From positions 372,001 through 436,000 of the forward strand of contig CAKJVC010000155.1 in assembly GCA_918026815.1 (NCBI GenBank): 64,000 nucleotides of DNA, written 5' to 3'. The position numbers and the translations under genes were made by a program. How positions within the stretch are numbered: position 1 is the first letter of the stretch; each line of letters starts with the position of its first letter. The notes under the pieces are model-generated. The model saw only the letters and a program-made list of their open reading frames with translations. It did no database searches and was not told where the DNA came from. Origin of the DNA: Chalara sp. BL73 (Eukaryota > Ascomycota > Leotiomycetes > Helotiales). This document shows positions 24,201 to 37,089 of this stretch, in pieces.

Positions 24201-24738
24201 TTAAACCAAAATGGGCTATGGATATGTATACTGCGACTTCTCGAAAAGCGAAGTGGTAATGCTATGTTATGATACAAGGGTGCAACCGCGGATTCGGTAT
24301 TTCTATGTCTTATAAGGAGGAGAGAGTGATGCAATAAGAAATTTATTCTACAACTCAAACGAAACATTGTATTATAATTACACATGATTACAGAACCTAA
24401 ATATTATTTTTGATCAAAATGCCCAGGAAAGTGCTTAGGACGATTGAATTCAGGTAGGACGCGCCGGGAAGGGTTGAAAATGTTTCCGAAACAGGTGGAG
24501 TCCGATACATTAAGTCTGCTTGAATCATAAACCGCTGAGAAAGTGACTTCAAATCTTGGTTTCAAAGAATAGGTGCATACCAAAGTTCCTTCGGGAATGG
24601 AGAAGTTATGATACCATGAAATGACATTAAATTAACTAATTAATCTGGCCTCTAACGCCCGCTAAAAAACACATTAAACGCTATCATGAATGTAGTATTT
24701 CAATCATTATCCATTCCTGCCACCTCCCAGCAGACCGT
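21284..24738. other. gene-poor interval of ~3.5 kb
   Basis: Upstream of the Uls1-like gene and downstream of the DUF3455 gene. I see no supported gene. Short overlapping frames on both strands between 22.5 and 24.1 kb (for example 22560-22724 plus, 23178-23585 minus, 23854-24075 plus) could be remnants of a decayed gene or chance. 21.6-22.5 kb is AT-rich without long frames. Confidence 0.45.
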
Positions 24739-25554
24739 TTATATGAAGCCATAAAAGTGGTAAGCGGCAGCATAAGGGATGCTAATGACGCTAGGCTGGT
24801 TCTCACACGTCTTTGGTGGGTTTCCACCAGCAGTGTCTACACGGTAGACCGTCGCAATGCCAACACTCTCTTCCTTGGTCGCAAGCGCAAGCCACTTGAC
24901 TGTTCCAAACCCAGCTGGGCCCTTTACAGAAACAAGAGGGGCGTTGATGCTCTTCGGAGGCACTTTACAGAAAGCACGCTTGCCAACGTCGAAAAGATCA
25001 AATGTGGGTGTCCCATCAGCAAGAAAGAAGTGGTCACCGATGACGGGAAAGCTTCCAAGGTTAGGAATATCGAGCGGGCGCCCCCGGAGGATGAATGAAG
25101 ATGCTGTCATATCAACTGCAATGTTGGAGATTTGAGCGGCGATGGAAGGAGTTAGGAGTGTGATGGCTGTTATGTCGTAGAGGACTGCGAGGGCGCCAAT
25201 GGCTTTTGGGGCGTCTGCTGAGGTGGAAGAGGCGCAGGTGTAGTTTTGGACTCCACGGCCCATAGTGATATAACGTAGAGCCATGCCGTCTGGGGCAGGC
25301 AGAGTGCCATTTTCTGCAGAATGTTAGTATCCCAAAAAAAAAAGGGAAAAGAGGGACAAACCAGTAGTCAAGGGAAGAGAATCAAGGATGGCTTTGTTGG
25401 TGTGCACGAAAGGCTTCACGTTCGCTGTTGCTCTCTGTGGTACAGGATCAACTTTGGGCTTGTTGTAATCATTACTCCATGATGGAGCAGGGGCTGCGAC
25501 AGCAAAGGGAAGCAAAGCAAGGGCTGCAACAGAGAGGATGCTGGAGGAATGCAT
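24739..25554 (-). CDS. secreted DUF3455 protein
   Basis: Two exons, 25554-25362 and 25313-24739 (48-nt intron with TACTAAC branch point and GTTTGT donor), give 255 residues. Residues 1-20 are a signal peptide (hydrophobic core SVAALALLPFAVAAPAP). The mature part has the DUF3455 pattern: GVQNYTCASS, GALAVLYDI, FVIGDHFFLADGTPTFDL, KVPPKSINAP, VKWLAL and a TVYRVDTAGGNPPKTCENQPS segment near the C-terminus, which ends with AAYHFYGF. Two Cys pairs are possible (C in NYTC, C in FCKVPP and KTCEN). The function of DUF3455 proteins is not known to me; in fungi they are extracellular and often induced on substrates or hosts. The first exon is short and mostly leader. Confidence 0.88.
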
Positions 25555-27642
25555 TTTGAGCTTTGTGTGGTGTGAAAGAACGAAAGTCCGAACTAAATAT
25601 CTTACAAAGGAGATAGATGGAAGGAATACTGTAGGAAAGATGCTGGGGTGGATGAAGAAGAAAATGATACCACCTTGGACAATCCTTTATATATGAGACG
25701 CCAAAACAGGCAAACTGTGCAGGTGCAAGATCTCTCCACATGGGACTCTAAATTTGCCAAAAAAGTGTTGTCAGACTGTAGGAACGTTTGCCATGACCCG
25801 ACAGAACTTTAGTCTTGCCCAGGCGCGGGTATTTGGCGCAGACTTCGTGGAAGTGCGGCTCTTGACCAATCAAAATGCCTGCCACGATCCTCTCATCCGA
25901 GTCTTCAGGGTTGGCTAAGCAGTGCCAATGTTGGTGGCTATGTCGCTTAGCAAGCGCTTACAGCTAAATTTTGGTTTGAAGACGCTTAGTACGTGATTCA
26001 GCCACTGGAATACTATTTTGGTGGCCGGGGAGGTGAGATGCCGTGACATGCAGTGTGCGGTTGGGTCGCTTAGAATGAAGTGATGGACTTGGCATGGGGA
26101 CAACGGGTATCCATTTTGGATCTGCCCGTCGTATCACCTCAGCCAATCTTACATCTGGACGCCGGTTATCTAATGTGGTGGCCAGAGAATTTGGGTATGT
26201 TGGTGGAGCTCATTGCAATTGAAATCTCTTAAAACAATTCTTTGTGTGATACTAAAGGTATAATAACTTGTGCAGAGCATTCTTGATAGCTTATAAAAGT
26301 CTGACTGTCTTGCTTGACGTTGATCTCGGGAACAGTACTGTTGGGAGGCCAGCTTAAGTTTCCAACAAAGATACGAGCCTATACTTCTCATATGCATATG
26401 TTGGTGAACCTTCCTCATGCATAACGAATCCTTCCGGCCGGAATGTAAACCGCAGGATGTTTACATTGCCAATAATACTGCAGAGCAGAATATGCAAAGG
26501 ACTGGATAAGCGGAGAAGAAGCCGGGACCAACGCGAGGTGCTAAGTAAGGCTCTAGGGCGGCCGAACAGATGTATCCAGCTCACTACATCCATGTTAGAA
26601 GCTGCTTAGCTATCGACTAAATCTTCACCAAAGGATATGACAATAGTAATATCAACAGCAACAAGGAAAGGGTCAATCAGCCTTGGTTATGCTGCCACTG
26701 TTACAAAGCTTCCAAATATTCACGTACAAAGACCAACTAGACCTTGTTGATTTCGCAAAGGCCGACAACCATAGCTCTAACAATATGCACACCACACTGA
26801 ATTGGGAACGAAGATAGTATATTCCGAGAGTACAACATATGCCAGCGCACACAAAGTATTTCACAGCACTTGCTATTTGATATGCGGACTTCAATGCGGA
26901 GAGTTGGGCCGTTGAACGTGGTAGTGATCCATTTGGTAAGTTTGCATGCGGCCGGAATGCGGCCGCTCTTGGTGGGCGGCCAGATTTAGAACCGAATTCC
27001 CTTTCAACCATAATCTCCCTTGTCAGGTGGTAGAAGCTTATATGTACGTTTTATTATGCCAAATCGAAGATTTAAAGCCTTTGATGACTAATTTCCATGC
27101 GATTAACTCGTTTTCTATAACATCTCCGGATTGGAACACATCCTCATGGACTAGCAGTGGTTAAACCCATGTACAGGTCAATTCTGCTGTGTAGACTTTA
27201 TATGAAGTTCTGAGGTGGCAGCAGTATATGTCTCCCTTAATTTTTGAGCATAGCATCCGAACGGATTACAAGTTCTCTAAAAGCTTGATATTATGGAAGC
27301 TAAGCTGTATATCATGTCTGGATTGAACCGCTGAGGTTTTGCAGAACTAGTACGGATGGCTTTAATGTTATGCCTCAGGCCACAAGAAGATATCTAGGGC
27401 TGAAATAACCATTGAGACCTCTGACAGCCGTATAGACCTGCAAAACAAACATTCTGTCTTCTAGTATATCTAGTGGCCGGTACATTACAACAGGCTCAAC
27501 GAAGCCTGTGACTTACCGAAGCGTTCTGTACGGTTATTTGGACATTCAACCTCTCCTGACCACACAATAGGAGTATCAATTACTCCTCTCTACTTGCGCG
27601 AGTTATGACAAATTCTTGTGAACTTCAATAACCTCTTTTATA
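25555..27642. other. gene-poor interval of ~2.1 kb
   Basis: Shared upstream region of the divergent DUF3455 and phosphodiesterase genes, too long for a simple promoter. Short frames on the minus strand (25915-26593, 26673-27011) have no motif. No RNA gene or transposon feature was recognised. Confidence 0.45.
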
Positions 27643-29991
27643 ATGTCATTGCGAGAAAAGCCTCCTGGGAGAGATGGCTCTCTTCTATCGCCTCACAATT
27701 TCGACGACGATGCGTCGAGTGTACATTCGGCCGAGCGAAGCGACCAAGATACAGATAGCGAAGACGACCAAGTCCTCATGCGCGCCAGAACCAGTGCAGA
27801 TATTCGAGCACACGATCGCCGAGTTCTGTTAGAGGAGGAAGAACAAGACAGGATGCTTGAAGATAGCAGGAGGAGAGGTCGCAGAGGAAGCGCCCAAGCC
27901 ATGATTGCGCCCCTGAAGAAGCTGTTTGCCAAAAGCTACACTGAGTTGCCCGGCGTAGGATCGAGCTCGGAGGTGATCAACGAGAAGACAGGAGAGCTGC
28001 GAAGGGAAAGAAGGAGGAACAGACGCGAGAGGAGGATCAAGAAGAAAGAGAGGCTGATAGCAGATGCGGAACACGGAGAAGATGGGGAATTAATGTATGA
28101 AATGGAGGAGGGTGGCATGAAGGAGGGGAGTACGACAGGGAACAGTTCCGAGACTGAAGGCAGCGATGAATTGGACCGACGGCGCTTACGAGGTCTACAT
28201 GAGGAAAAGGCACGCAAAAAGAAGAGCTGGCGTTGGTGGTGCTTCATACATCTTTTAATCGCTGTGGGATTCTCAATACTGGTTTTGGTGGCTTGGAAGC
28301 TATCATTACACCAAAAGGGGAAGATACCGATTCAACCAATGCTCAGCAATGGAACAGCTCTCTTCGCACCAACCACGATCCTAATCAGTTTAGATGGCTT
28401 TAGAGCGGATTTTTTGAAGAGAGGAATCACCCCTAGGCTAAATTCGTTCATTGCAGAAGGCGTATCTCCATCATATATGCACCCTAGCTTCCCCTCAGTC
28501 ACATTTCCAAACCACTATACTTTGGTGACCGGACTATATCCTGAATCCCATGGAATCGTTGGCAACACGTTTTGGGATATGGAATTGAAGGAAGAATTTT
28601 ATTATACTCACCCCGACGCTATGCAGCCAAAGTGGTGGGGTGGAGAACCTTTATGGGTTACAGCTGAGAATCAAGGGATCAGAAGCGCTATTCACATGTG
28701 GCCAGGAAGTGAAGCAAATATCCTGTCTGTCAAGCCTGCTTTCTTAGATAAGTATAACGGTAAGGAGCCATTGCCAAACAAGGTCAGCAGGATATTAGGT
28801 CTGCTAGATAGGCCTGGTCTGGAGAACGAATTGGCTGAAGTTATTAATATGCGGCCACAACTCATCGCTGCGTATGTCCCAAATGTTGACGCAGATGGTC
28901 ATCAATATGGCCCAAACAGCACAGAGATCAGAGTCACTATCAATGAAGTGGATACCATGCTAGATAATCTTTTCAAGGGATTAGAAGCACGAAACCTGAC
29001 TAAAATTGTAAATGTCGTTGTTGTTTCTGATCATGGAATGGCCACCACGGACACACACCGGCTGATTCAACTAGAGGACATTATTGATACAAATCTGATC
29101 GAGCACATCGATGGATGGCCACTCTATGGTTTACGTCCAAAAGACCCTACTCACTTACAAGGACTGTATGATACATTGGCGGCTGAGGCGGCGAAAAATC
29201 CCAACTACGAGGTGTATCTTCGAGACGTCAATATGCCAGAGAGATACCACTTCTCAAATAATGAGCGCATTGCTCCCTTATGGATTGTACCTAAAACAGG
29301 ATGGGCCATAGTCACGAAGGAAGAATTTAATGTTGCAGATGCAAAAGCAAAGAATATACAATACCATCCTCGAGGTCTACATGGATATGACCATGAGCAT
29401 CCTCTTATGAGAGCCATCTTCATCGCTCGAGGCCCGGCATTCCCCCATGCTGGGAACAGTCGTGTCGAGCCTTTCCGTAAGTCTACAAATCCTTCTCCCA
29501 TCTCAAACTCTTTGCTGATGGTATTAGAAAACACCGAAGTCTACAACATAGTTTGCGATTCCCTCCACATAACACCCAAACCCAACAACGGCACTATTCG
29601 TCTACCATTCAAGCCCGTAGGCGTTCACTCCCCCGATACCTCGCCTCCAGAGCCAGAAGATCCTGTGCCTGCGCCGTCACCGTCCACATCACCTGCAGCG
29701 TTTAGCACGCCTTCCCCTTCGCCAGCTTCATCCGAAGATGAAGGCTCATTCATAATCTCGATTGATCCCATTGAAGCGTCGTCCGCCGCTCATCCCAATA
29801 TTGTCCCAGACCCTGTTATAAGTCCTGAAGACCCAGCGCCTTCCAACGTGGATAGACCCGTGGTCAACGATGAAGGAAACAAATCCGCTGAAGGAACTGA
29901 CTGGTTGTCGTGGGTCAAGAATAAGATTGACAAGGTCAAGGGATGGCTTGGTCTGAATGAGGAGAAGAAGGAGGGCGAGAAGCAAGGTTGA
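27643..29991 (+). CDS. type II membrane nucleotide pyrophosphatase/phosphodiesterase (ENPP family)
   Basis: ATG at 27643, TGA at 29991. A 51-nt intron at 29477-29527 (GTAAGT...TTAG) interrupts the VEPFQNTEVYN block; after splicing the protein has 765 residues. Residues 1-197 are a charged cytosolic tail, residues about 199-222 a single membrane span, then the catalytic domain. Active-site features visible: LISLDGFR (D251, metal), FPSVTFPNHYTLVTG (T287, nucleophile), PNVDADGHQYGP (D416, H420) and VVSDHGMA (D463, H464). The C-terminus is Pro/Ser-rich. By family it cleaves pyrophosphate and phosphodiester bonds of nucleotides, in fungi outside the cell or in the vacuole/secretory lumen, for phosphate supply. 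The family is firm; the substrate is inferred. Confidence 0.92.
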   Translation: MSLREKPPGRDGSLLSPHNFDDDASSVHSAERSDQDTDSEDDQVLMRARTSADIRAHDRRVLLEEEEQDRMLEDSRRRGRRGSAQAMIAPLKKLFAKSYTELPGVGSSSEVINEKTGELRRERRRNRRERRIKKKERLIADAEHGEDGELMYEMEEGGMKEGSTTGNSSETEGSDELDRRRLRGLHEEKARKKKSWRWWCFIHLLIAVGFSILVLVAWKLSLHQKGKIPIQPMLSNGTALFAPTTILISLDGFRADFLKRGITPRLNSFIAEGVSPSYMHPSFPSVTFPNHYTLVTGLYPESHGIVGNTFWDMELKEEFYYTHPDAMQPKWWGGEPLWVTAENQGIRSAIHMWPGSEANILSVKPAFLDKYNGKEPLPNKVSRILGLLDRPGLENELAEVINMRPQLIAAYVPNVDADGHQYGPNSTEIRVTINEVDTMLDNLFKGLEARNLTKIVNVVVVSDHGMATTDTHRLIQLEDIIDTNLIEHIDGWPLYGLRPKDPTHLQGLYDTLAAEAAKNPNYEVYLRDVNMPERYHFSNNERIAPLWIVPKTGWAIVTKEEFNVADAKAKNIQYHPRGLHGYDHEHPLMRAIFIARGPAFPHAGNSRVEPFRKSTNPSPISNSLLMVLENTEVYNIVCDSLHITPKPNNGTIRLPFKPVGVHSPDTSPPEPEDPVPAPSPSTSPAAFSTPSPSPASSEDEGSFIISIDPIEASSAAHPNIVPDPVISPEDPAPSNVDRPVVNDEGNKSAEGTDWLSWVKNKIDKVKGWLGLNEEKKEGEKQG

Positions 29992-31123
29992 GATGTATGA
30001 ATATTGGGGATGTATGGAGAGGCGTTTGGAGTTTGATACCCGAGAATGGGTGGTAGTTGAATTTTGGAATATTCGCCATGTTTATCCATAGATGCTCATA
30101 ATACATGAAAGTTGACTTCGACTATGCACGAAACCACGTATCCTTCACCATCCTCAAGAAATGACCTTGGCAACAAGTATCTTAATAGCGAAGGAGAGAA
30201 ATTTCTCTAGTGTGACGTAGTTAATTGAACCATATCCAAGCGCGAGCTACAAACTCAATACGGAAGGATAGAATGTGTCCATTTGACACCCGGAACAACG
30301 GGAAATTTCCGTCCCCCCCTTCCCATAAGTCTGCAAACAAAAGCAATACCAACCCACAGGCCATCCATCACACCACAACCTCCCTCCGACCATCAATCCT
30401 CCCAAAACCTCGCAACCCAATTCCATCCTATGCACCCACAAGCACGAGACTCTTTCGTGCTACGAAAATATCCTCCCTACTACCGTCCCATGCATAAACC
30501 CCATCCCCCATTAACAATGCTCCCCTCTCGACTCCCAGGTATCCCCGGCTCTCGGGCCTAGACCGGCAGAACCGCCCTCAAGAACAGGAAAACGGCACCG
30601 CCTATCCCTCGAGCGCGAGAGCCGGCCACTGTCGCTTCCCCGTCTTGCATATGCGCGATGGACGAAGATCCGAGGAGCCAGGGACGTCACGCCTGATTCG
30701 ACATTCGGAAGTGACTTAGCATATGGTATATGGCAAGGCTCGAAAAGGATGCGCTTCCTCACCAAGTGCCTCGGTCGTTCGTGCTGATAAGATCTCGGTA
30801 GAACATTGCATTTGCTGCGCTTCCGCGCTCGAAGTCCCAGGTATCATTCTCAACTCATCATCACCGGTATACAACGGTGTCAAGAGTGTCATGAGGTAAG
30901 AGCGGCACCTAGGTGGAGTAATTACGTATTATTTCGTATCGTGTATCTACGTCGGGGCCAAGTGATCTATATACAAGAATCATTCTGCTCTCCGCCATGT
31001 CCCTGGCATCATAATTAAGAAAAAATCATGTTCGGATGGGAATCTTCCATTCCCAGGGGTATCCATTCCTTTTTTATTCACCGCTCATGCCTCCAACAAA
31101 CGAAAAGAAATTTTGTGCTATGT
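29992..31123. other. intergenic, convergent 3' regions
   Basis: About 1.1 kb between convergent genes. Overlapping frames near 30225-30561 are Pro/His-rich translations of a C-rich stretch without coding signs. Nothing else is seen. Confidence 0.45.
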
Positions 31124-34100
31124 TTAATCGTCGAGTTTGAACATCCTCCTCAGCGCCTGGAACTTCTTCTTCTTCCTCGGCACCACAACTCCATTAACAT
31201 TACTAACATCCACAACATTCAGTCCAGAATCTGTGAACCTCCTCGTCCCGACACCTGGTCTCTCCCCACCTGTGACCCCATCAGCTGCGTCTGCTGAAAA
31301 TGGCCTTTCCTTCTCATCTTCGTTAATCGTTACAGGAGCAGTGGGCGTTAATGGCCAACTCGCACTATTATTTCTCTTCTGCAATTTTGGTGACATAGGC
31401 CTCGCGCCGTTCGTCGAGTTGTAAGATTCTTGCCTCTTTACAAGAGCAAGATCGGACTTCGAGCGTTCGAGCGGCGTATCTCGACGAGCAGCAGATTCCG
31501 CATCTGATTTGCGGACTTTTGAAGTCGCATCTGGTTTTTTGCGGCGGAGAATGGACATTAATGACCCACGACGTGCTTGTAGTGGTTGAGCTCCACCGCT
31601 GATATTGACTGTAACGGTCGGAGCTAGCGCGCCACGACCTGAGCCAGACCGTTGAAGGGAGCTGGTTGGCGCAATAGTGCTTGTGGTTGCTTCTGATTGG
31701 CGAGTCTTGGCTTGCTTCATGTTTGGTGAAGCAGGGGTTTTTTCATCATCGCTATCAGGCAGGTCGCTGGAATCACCATCATTTACCCCTAATCGAGCGG
31801 GGATTGGACGGACGGGCTGGCTTGAACGCATCGTGCCCCGCGCAAAGCCTCCCTGTCTAGGAGGAAGCGGCTCATCATCCTCATCACTCGAATCCACAAA
31901 TCTACTCCGGAAAGCGGGCCTTATATCCTCCTCATCGCTAGAGTCAGCAAAACGACTTGATCGTGGGGCAACAGGCTTTGCCATTGCGGGTTTGGTGGAC
32001 GATGTACGGCCAAATCCCGGCAGACGGATGGGAGATTTGGTTCGCGCTGGCTTGTTACCTCTTAGAGAAGGCACCGAGTCTTGGGAATTTCGCATTGATC
32101 TACGCATGTTGATTTGTGGCGATGAGGCAGGCGGTGCTCCACCCAAAGGACGATGGCTTTGCGGAGACCCTGTGGGTGACATTGGTCTTAGGCTGAATCG
32201 GCTCGAATTTATTGGCGATTGTGTCCTTCCGCTTCCTTGATCATTGTTCACACGCATGGAACGCCTAAAAGTTGTGACTTCGGCTGGTTTTGAGCGCTTG
32301 AAGCTACTGTCACTATCACCTGAGCCTCTACGTAGAAGAGGAGGTTGGTTTGCAGACACCTTGGCTGCAACCGCCGCACTTGCAGCCGAGAGAGCTCTGA
32401 CATGCATCTTGACTGCAGCAGAATCAGGTTTGATTTCTGTAGCTGGCAGTGAGGTCGGACGGTTTCTCCTCTGTGATGCACTTTGCCCTGGCGCTTGATC
32501 CTCGCGCAATGAGCTACGCATGGAGCCCTGACCTCTCATAGATTTTCGCATGTGCGTCTCAGGAGCTGCGGCTGCTATCGGGGACGACTGACCACGCATG
32601 GAACCTCGTAAAGTGGGAGTATATCCATCTCCACCAGCCTTTGTGCCAGGTTGGATCTGATATGTCCGATTCTGTCTGGCTTGCGGCTCCGGCTGCTTCA
32701 GAATCGGCGTAGTAGCTGGCTGAACAGCAATATTTTTCTTCTTCTTTGGCTTAGGTAAAGGTTTGACCTCAATTGATGACTCAGATTCAGCCGCCGCTTC
32801 CCGTGCCTCCTGTTCAAGTTGATGTTTCTTATCATCCGATAATCCTCGCCAATATTCCTGTGCTTTCTCCCAGCCTTCTTTTGAGTCTGGCTGGCTCATG
32901 GTCTTCGACAATCCACTTCGCTGATATGCCTTTTGCTTTGCTAGTTGAACTGTAGGACTTTCTGGAGGCGTGCTAATCGCTACGCCTGGAGTGGTGCTGC
33001 CAACCAGCGGACTTTCAACAACAGCGTCTAGTGATTGGAAGCCACCACCCTCCAAATCAGATAAATCTTCAGCTGCATCACTGTAAATCCCACTGCTGTC
33101 AGAGTCCTCAGTCTCCTCTAGTATAGCAACATGCTGGAGTGAGTTTTCTCGCGTATTAGTACTTAGAACAGGAGAGTCAAGCTGCTGCACTTCGTGCGAC
33201 ATATCTTTATCCGCAGGAGATGGAGTAGACCCCAACACTTCACGTTCTGCGAACACTTTTGGCGCCGTCGTCTTTGAGATCGGCGCTGCATCCTCGCCTT
33301 CTGAGTCTGAAGCTGAGCTGCCTGGGAACCCACCCGGCATATCTAGCCATTGCTCTCTCTCGCTTGATTCTTCTATCGTTGGTGTAGCCGCAGTAACGGA
33401 TATTTTTGGGGTATCGCCATTTAGCTTGTCAACTATTGGCCGAGGTTCCACCTGTGTAGTCACAGTTGTGTCATGCTCATCAGAGATCTGAGTTGGGATG
33501 TGTTCTACAGTCGAAGGAGCAGCTATATCTACTGGTCTGGAGTACGCGAGGACCGAATCTAAGCTATCGGTATCAGAATGGTAGCCGGTGCCTTCCACAG
33601 AAGTGACCTGAGGAGGCAATGGCTCTCGTGATTTGGAGATGTTGGCCGCATGCTTAGATGCAGCATCATGGGAGAGAACTGCGCCAACAAGATGGTCTGT
33701 AGACTTTCCTAGTGGCGTATGCATTTCACTACCTTGGGCTGTCTCTAAGGGCGAAGGAGGCATAGACGGTATAGGCGTATCATTTCCAGCGTGTTCCGCA
33801 GGCTTCACTAATGGACGCTCTTCCGCAGGCTCTCGACGAGGGTTGGTTCCTCGAACACTTCCAAACGATGGCAACGCTGGCCTTGGCTGCATTACTTCAT
33901 CATCATTATCTCCAATGACCGCCGATTCTTTCTTCTTGTTGCGGCCTCCAAGACTAAACCAGTTTCGTTTTGCAACCTGCGGGCTTTGTGTAATCGGAGA
34001 GTCTGTATTTGCCAATCCAGCGGCTTCGCCTACTATGATGTTGGTATCGTCGAAGCTGACACGCACGGCTTTCTTCCGTGGGAGTGGCTGAACATCGTCG

Positions 34101-35824
34101 GAACCCACTTCGGATACATCCCCCATTGGTGATTGGTCTCGTGGCGAGTTTGAATGTTTCAAAGCTGATTTTCGAGGTGATATTGAGCGCCCAGGGGGAC
34201 TATGCTTCACAACCAAGCTATCAGGGGTCGGTGCAAAATGTGTTGATCGTGCAGGACTGATGGATGATACTCTCTTGTTTTTAACACTTTCATTTGTCGT
34301 CAGCCCACTATCGCTTGGCGGAGGTGTAATGTTGATTGGCGCTGCCTGGACTTGATACTCCTCAACATTCGTAGTCGGCTGACTAGCTTTGCCTTTCCCT
34401 CTCCCAGCTTTAGATCGAGGCAATGAAGGCGGTGAAAATGTTAGAGTATTGTCCTTGTTGGCAGGTTTTATTGGAGTATGATCTTCCTGCTCCTCTATCT
34501 CTCTTTCTTCGCGAACCACGGAGGGTTTTTTGCTTAATTGTGTCCTACTCTTATTGCTGTGAGATCCTGCCCGAAAATCACTATCATTATCCGACGAATT
34601 TGGTATATATGACTCTTGATCGCTGTCGGCATCACTAAGCACTACAACATTCTTCTTCTTTTTCTTTGTAACAACCGTAGCTGGAAGTGGCTCGGCATGT
34701 GAAATTGGCTCGGGCTCAGGTTGTTCAACTAGTCTCTGAGGCGCAGGCAATTCCCTTGGTTCCGACCTATTCTTTGCCTCAAGCACATCTACCGCTGTCC
34801 CTCGTGGTTTGCTTCCCATCGTCCCATCTGAAAGATGCTGACCGGTAGCTTTGGCTGGTGCGAGCCTCTTCTTTTTTTTGACAGGCAGAGTCGAAGCATG
34901 TTGAATCCTCTCTCTCTCTTCAATAGCTAGAATCTCTGCATATGGTAAAAAACTGCGAGTGTTTGGGTCGTATACCAAGTGTTGATTTGCTGGTGATGTG
35001 ATTATAGGTGGTTGTGACCTTTGTGGTTCAGGAGATGTTAGCTGCCTCTGTAAGATAGGTGATCCCGGCCTTGAACCAGTAGGTAAAGAAAAGTTAACGG
35101 ACCCTCTACTTTCCGTTTTCTGCAAGCCTGTTAGCTCTGGCACGCTTGACGAACTCTGCATCCTCTGGCCATTTCTCCTAGGCGCGGAGCCTGTGTTTGC
35201 CGGGCCCAAGCTGGATCCGCGTCCGTTGGCCTGGTTTGGAGCGGGGGATGCTACGCGCATCGCAGGTGCCTCCAGGCTAGATGTGCGCCGATGTCCTTTC
35301 GACTGTGGTATACTCTTCGGCAAGGCCGGGACCGGAGGGGCATCGTATGCGCTTGGAACTGGTGACGATGGCGATGGATCGCGGAATGTGCGCTCAGTCA
35401 TGGAGCCACTACTTCCTCTCCTTTGTAGGGCAGGTCCGTCCTTGCCTCTGGTGGATCCATTTCTTGAGCTTCCCATAGATGATGTTGACTCAGCCCTCCG
35501 AATCATCCTCTTCGTCTGCACATCAGCTACCGATATTGGAGTCGTTGGCCGAGATCGTAGAGCAGCACCAGCTGCCGCCGTCGCAAGGGATGCATTGGAC
35601 GCCTGGCTCTTGAGAAAGGCCTGGGCAGCTGCCGTCGCTGCATTGGGATTCGCATTGTCCTTGTTCAAGGGCTGCTAGAGCTGTCAGCACAACATTTTCA
35701 ATTGTATTCTTCCCCAGATCGGTATTGTTGGGTACCGGTCTCCCGCCCAAAAGTTTATGAGCTTCTCGATTGCGAGCGTACGTACCGGATTCGACCCTCC
35801 TCGTTTCCTTCGACTGCCGAACAT
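31124..35824 (-). CDS. large intrinsically disordered Pezizomycotina protein (1,529 aa)
   Basis: Exon 1 is 35824-35786, encoding MFGSRRKRGGSNP; a 111-nt intron (GTACGT...CTCTAG) follows, and exon 2 is 35674-31124. An alternative acceptor three bases on (CAG, exon from 35671) is equally in frame. The N-terminal 60 residues (NPNAATAAAQAFLKS..., ALRSRPTTPISVADVQTKRMIRR) look conserved, since I recognise this start from other filamentous ascomycetes. Most of the rest is Ser/Pro/Lys/Glu-rich and disordered, with islands such as LVYDPNTRSFLPYAEI near residue 245, PVKKKKRLAP, a GWEKAQEYWRGLSDDKK helix near residue 935, many R/K-S-x-R repeats and a basic C-terminus (PRKKKKFQALRRMFKLDD). It may be a scaffold or cortex protein; I cannot name it. 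The exon 1 call rests on the MFGSRR start and the splice signals. Confidence 0.8.
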
Positions 35825-37089
35825 ATCGTCAATAGGGGCGTGCCCTTCAACCTCTGCCAACTAAGGGCTGATGAGGTTGTTATTGCATTGAGAAGGGAAA
35901 AAAAAAGCGATGCAAGTTCACAAAGAAAGAGCTTTTTTGGTGTTGGATGACGCTGGGCGCAGCTGAGCTGTTTGGGTTGCCAGGGGTGCAAGGATTAGCC
36001 AGCACGTACTTCGTATGTACTGTACCGCTCTGTGAAGGTCGATGGTAGATCGTGCGGCGAATGGAAAGCGATCTAGCCCTCCACGATGGCAATATACAAT
36101 ACAGTAGAGAGAGACATGCAATTCTCCGAAATGTTGTTTTTTTGCTGATGTGCTTTGGTTGTGGTTTATGACGAAACATGGAATTTATATATACATGAGT
36201 GTTGCATATGCGCCTGATTATGTATATGAACTCATCATACCCGCAAACAAATCAGCCAAACCCTCTCTGGCTCTCTGCCGGGACACCAACTCAGGTCCAA
36301 AACCTTTTAGTTTCAAGCCCCGTCCGTCCAGTCGTCACTATAACTGTAACTGGGGGACTGATCGTCCCTTGGGTACTGAGGCTTGGCCCTCAGTTGGCCA
36401 GCCGAGTCCCTGTAATTGGGAATATTCTACCAGTACCGGCACCAGTACAGTAGCGAACCTTAACGGGATGACCGCCCGCTCCAACACCCGCCAGAAGGCC
36501 CCGTGGGTTCAGCGTGTTTCATTGGTGGTACATGGGTACTTAGCTCGATGACGTAGGCGATTCTTGGCAAACACTTCCAGCATTCAAACATCGACACGTT
36601 GGGTGACCACAAAATGCCATCCCCAACCAAACTACTCTTTCATGCTATCTATCCATGCATGCTCTTTATGCGAATCACACACTGAAATGATTTCTATCCC
36701 CGGGGTATGCTGAAAATATTACCATTCTCAGGTCACCTGATTTTATTTTCTAAAGGTGCTCTTCTTGACATAAGCTTCACTCCTCATTCATTACATAAGG
36801 GTTCTTCCGACGCCAAGATGCCGTTGGAGCAATCACAAGTGTGCTTCCTTTATGAGTCATAGGTAACCGCTTTTGCAGTGGAACAATTCCATATTCAATA
36901 TTCAGGATACATATCGCTTTGAATCTGAATAGAAGAGTAGCAAGCGGTCGATTCATTGATCCAGTTCGGTCGAACGGAATATCTTCCTAAACACTCCCTT
37001 CACGTTGGCTACTGTATATACCAGAACCGCAACTGCTTGCTGGCCGGCTCAGACCTATCAATATCTAGGATCAACACAATATCTGTAAG
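35825..37089. other. intergenic, divergent promoters
   Basis: About 1.27 kb between the divergent large disordered gene and the epoxide hydrolase. A 133-codon plus frame at 36150-36551 has no motif. A short TATATA is present near 36188 and again near 37013 upstream of the hydrolase. Confidence 0.45.

Noticed and set aside
35523..35750. Frame reading VRQSKETRRVESGTYARNREAHKLL through the first intron of the large disordered gene
   Set aside because: It looks coding but has no ATG after an upstream stop; MFGSRR in another frame with a GTACGT donor gives the start seen in related proteins.
36150..36551. 133-codon plus frame in the divergent promoter region
   Set aside because: No motif and no coding bias.
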